A DNA stretch of 5,137 nt, taken from the NCBI GenBank assembly GCA_023424585.1, contig JAFADT010000540.1:1-5137 (forward strand), in the 5' to 3' direction. The notes beneath the pieces are model-generated. The model was not told the DNA's origin, searched no databases, and worked only from the letters and a program-made list of their open reading frames with translations. The translations under genes and the position numbers were made by a program. The DNA comes from Pseudomonadota bacterium. Lineage in GTDB: Bacteria; Myxococcota; Myxococcia; Myxococcales; Myxococcaceae. This document shows, one piece after another, positions 5,094-5,137 of this stretch; position 1 is the first letter of the stretch; every line of letters starts with the position of its first letter.

Positions 5094-5137
5094 TTCCAGA
5101 TTGTTCGAGTATGTGGTCGGCGAAATAGCCAATGGCC
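5023..5137 (-). CDS. Possible 3' end of a leftward gene, unknown product
   Basis: Reading leftward from the window edge, one frame gives 37 residues beginning AIGYFADHILEQSGIIPA and ending RAISYLAPE before TAA (5025-5023). The composition (helical, balanced charges, no odd residues) is that of a plausible protein C-terminus, and the small inverted repeat at 4992-5007 lies just past its stop. I do not recognise the family. A second leftward frame is also open across this stretch, down to about 4893, with cysteine- and arginine-rich low-quality sequence, so the choice of frame is not secure. Confidence 0.3.
   Translation of the reverse strand, partial: AIGYFADHILEQSGIIPALQHYKIIAASRAISYLAPE

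Larger units (their letters stand above)
4803..5137. other. AT-rich, apparently degraded region
   Basis: Past the DUF4160 remnant I see no gene with a credible start and ribosome-binding site. The stretch holds the hairpin at 4849, a short rightward open frame, a small inverted repeat TTGGTA/TACCAA (4992-5007, 4-nt loop), and the end of a possible leftward gene. Overlapping open frames on both strands and missing start signals suggest gene fragments, not an ordered operon. Confidence 0.5.

Noticed and set aside
1..5137. CRISPR array, tRNA, rRNA or intact insertion sequence
   Set aside because: I saw no regularly spaced repeats, no cloverleaf-like segment, and no transposase motif with terminal inverted repeats.

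Overview
The window looks like a piece of a low-to-mid GC Gram-positive (Firmicutes, Clostridia-type) chromosome. The reasons are the strong extended Shine-Dalgarno sequences of the AGGAGGTGAT type, a TTG start codon, consensus TTGACA/TATGAT-type promoters, intrinsic terminators, and a clostridial-type pyruvate,phosphate dikinase. A Desulfitobacterium/Peptococcaceae-like host would fit, but that is a guess from protein flavour and not a demonstrated assignment.

Layout. (1) Positions 1-2525 hold most of ppdK (pyruvate,phosphate dikinase), missing only its first ~40-45 codons off the left edge. It is a core metabolic gene, clearly richer in G+C than everything to its right, and it ends in a strong intrinsic terminator. 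(2) Positions 2771-4083 are a self-contained two-gene unit: a near-consensus promoter overlapped by a 14-bp palindrome, a MarR-family repressor starting at TTG, and 76 nt later a nitroreductase-fold flavoprotein of the TM1586-like type. The simplest reading is a MarR regulator that controls itself and the flavoenzyme next to it. (3) Positions 4084-4357 are an intergenic stretch dense in structure: a perfect 12-bp inverted repeat, a terminator-like hairpin, a promoter whose -35 lies in an 18-bp palindrome, and a leader hairpin that abuts the ribosome-binding site of the next gene. (4) Positions 4358-4802 carry an intact 89-aa protein of unknown function followed, with a 5-nt overlap, by the N-terminal half of a DUF4160 protein that has lost its start codon and its C-terminal half. 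(5) Positions 4803-5137 are AT-rich and look degraded: a terminator-like hairpin, a 61-codon rightward reading frame of doubtful status, and the last 37 codons of a possible leftward gene entering from the right edge.

I found no RNA genes, CRISPR array, intact insertion sequence or plainly new multi-gene system. The items most worth a second look are the heavily regulated 89-aa gene with its decayed DUF4160 partner, and the MarR/nitroreductase pair, whose regulator has a cluster of N-terminal cysteines.
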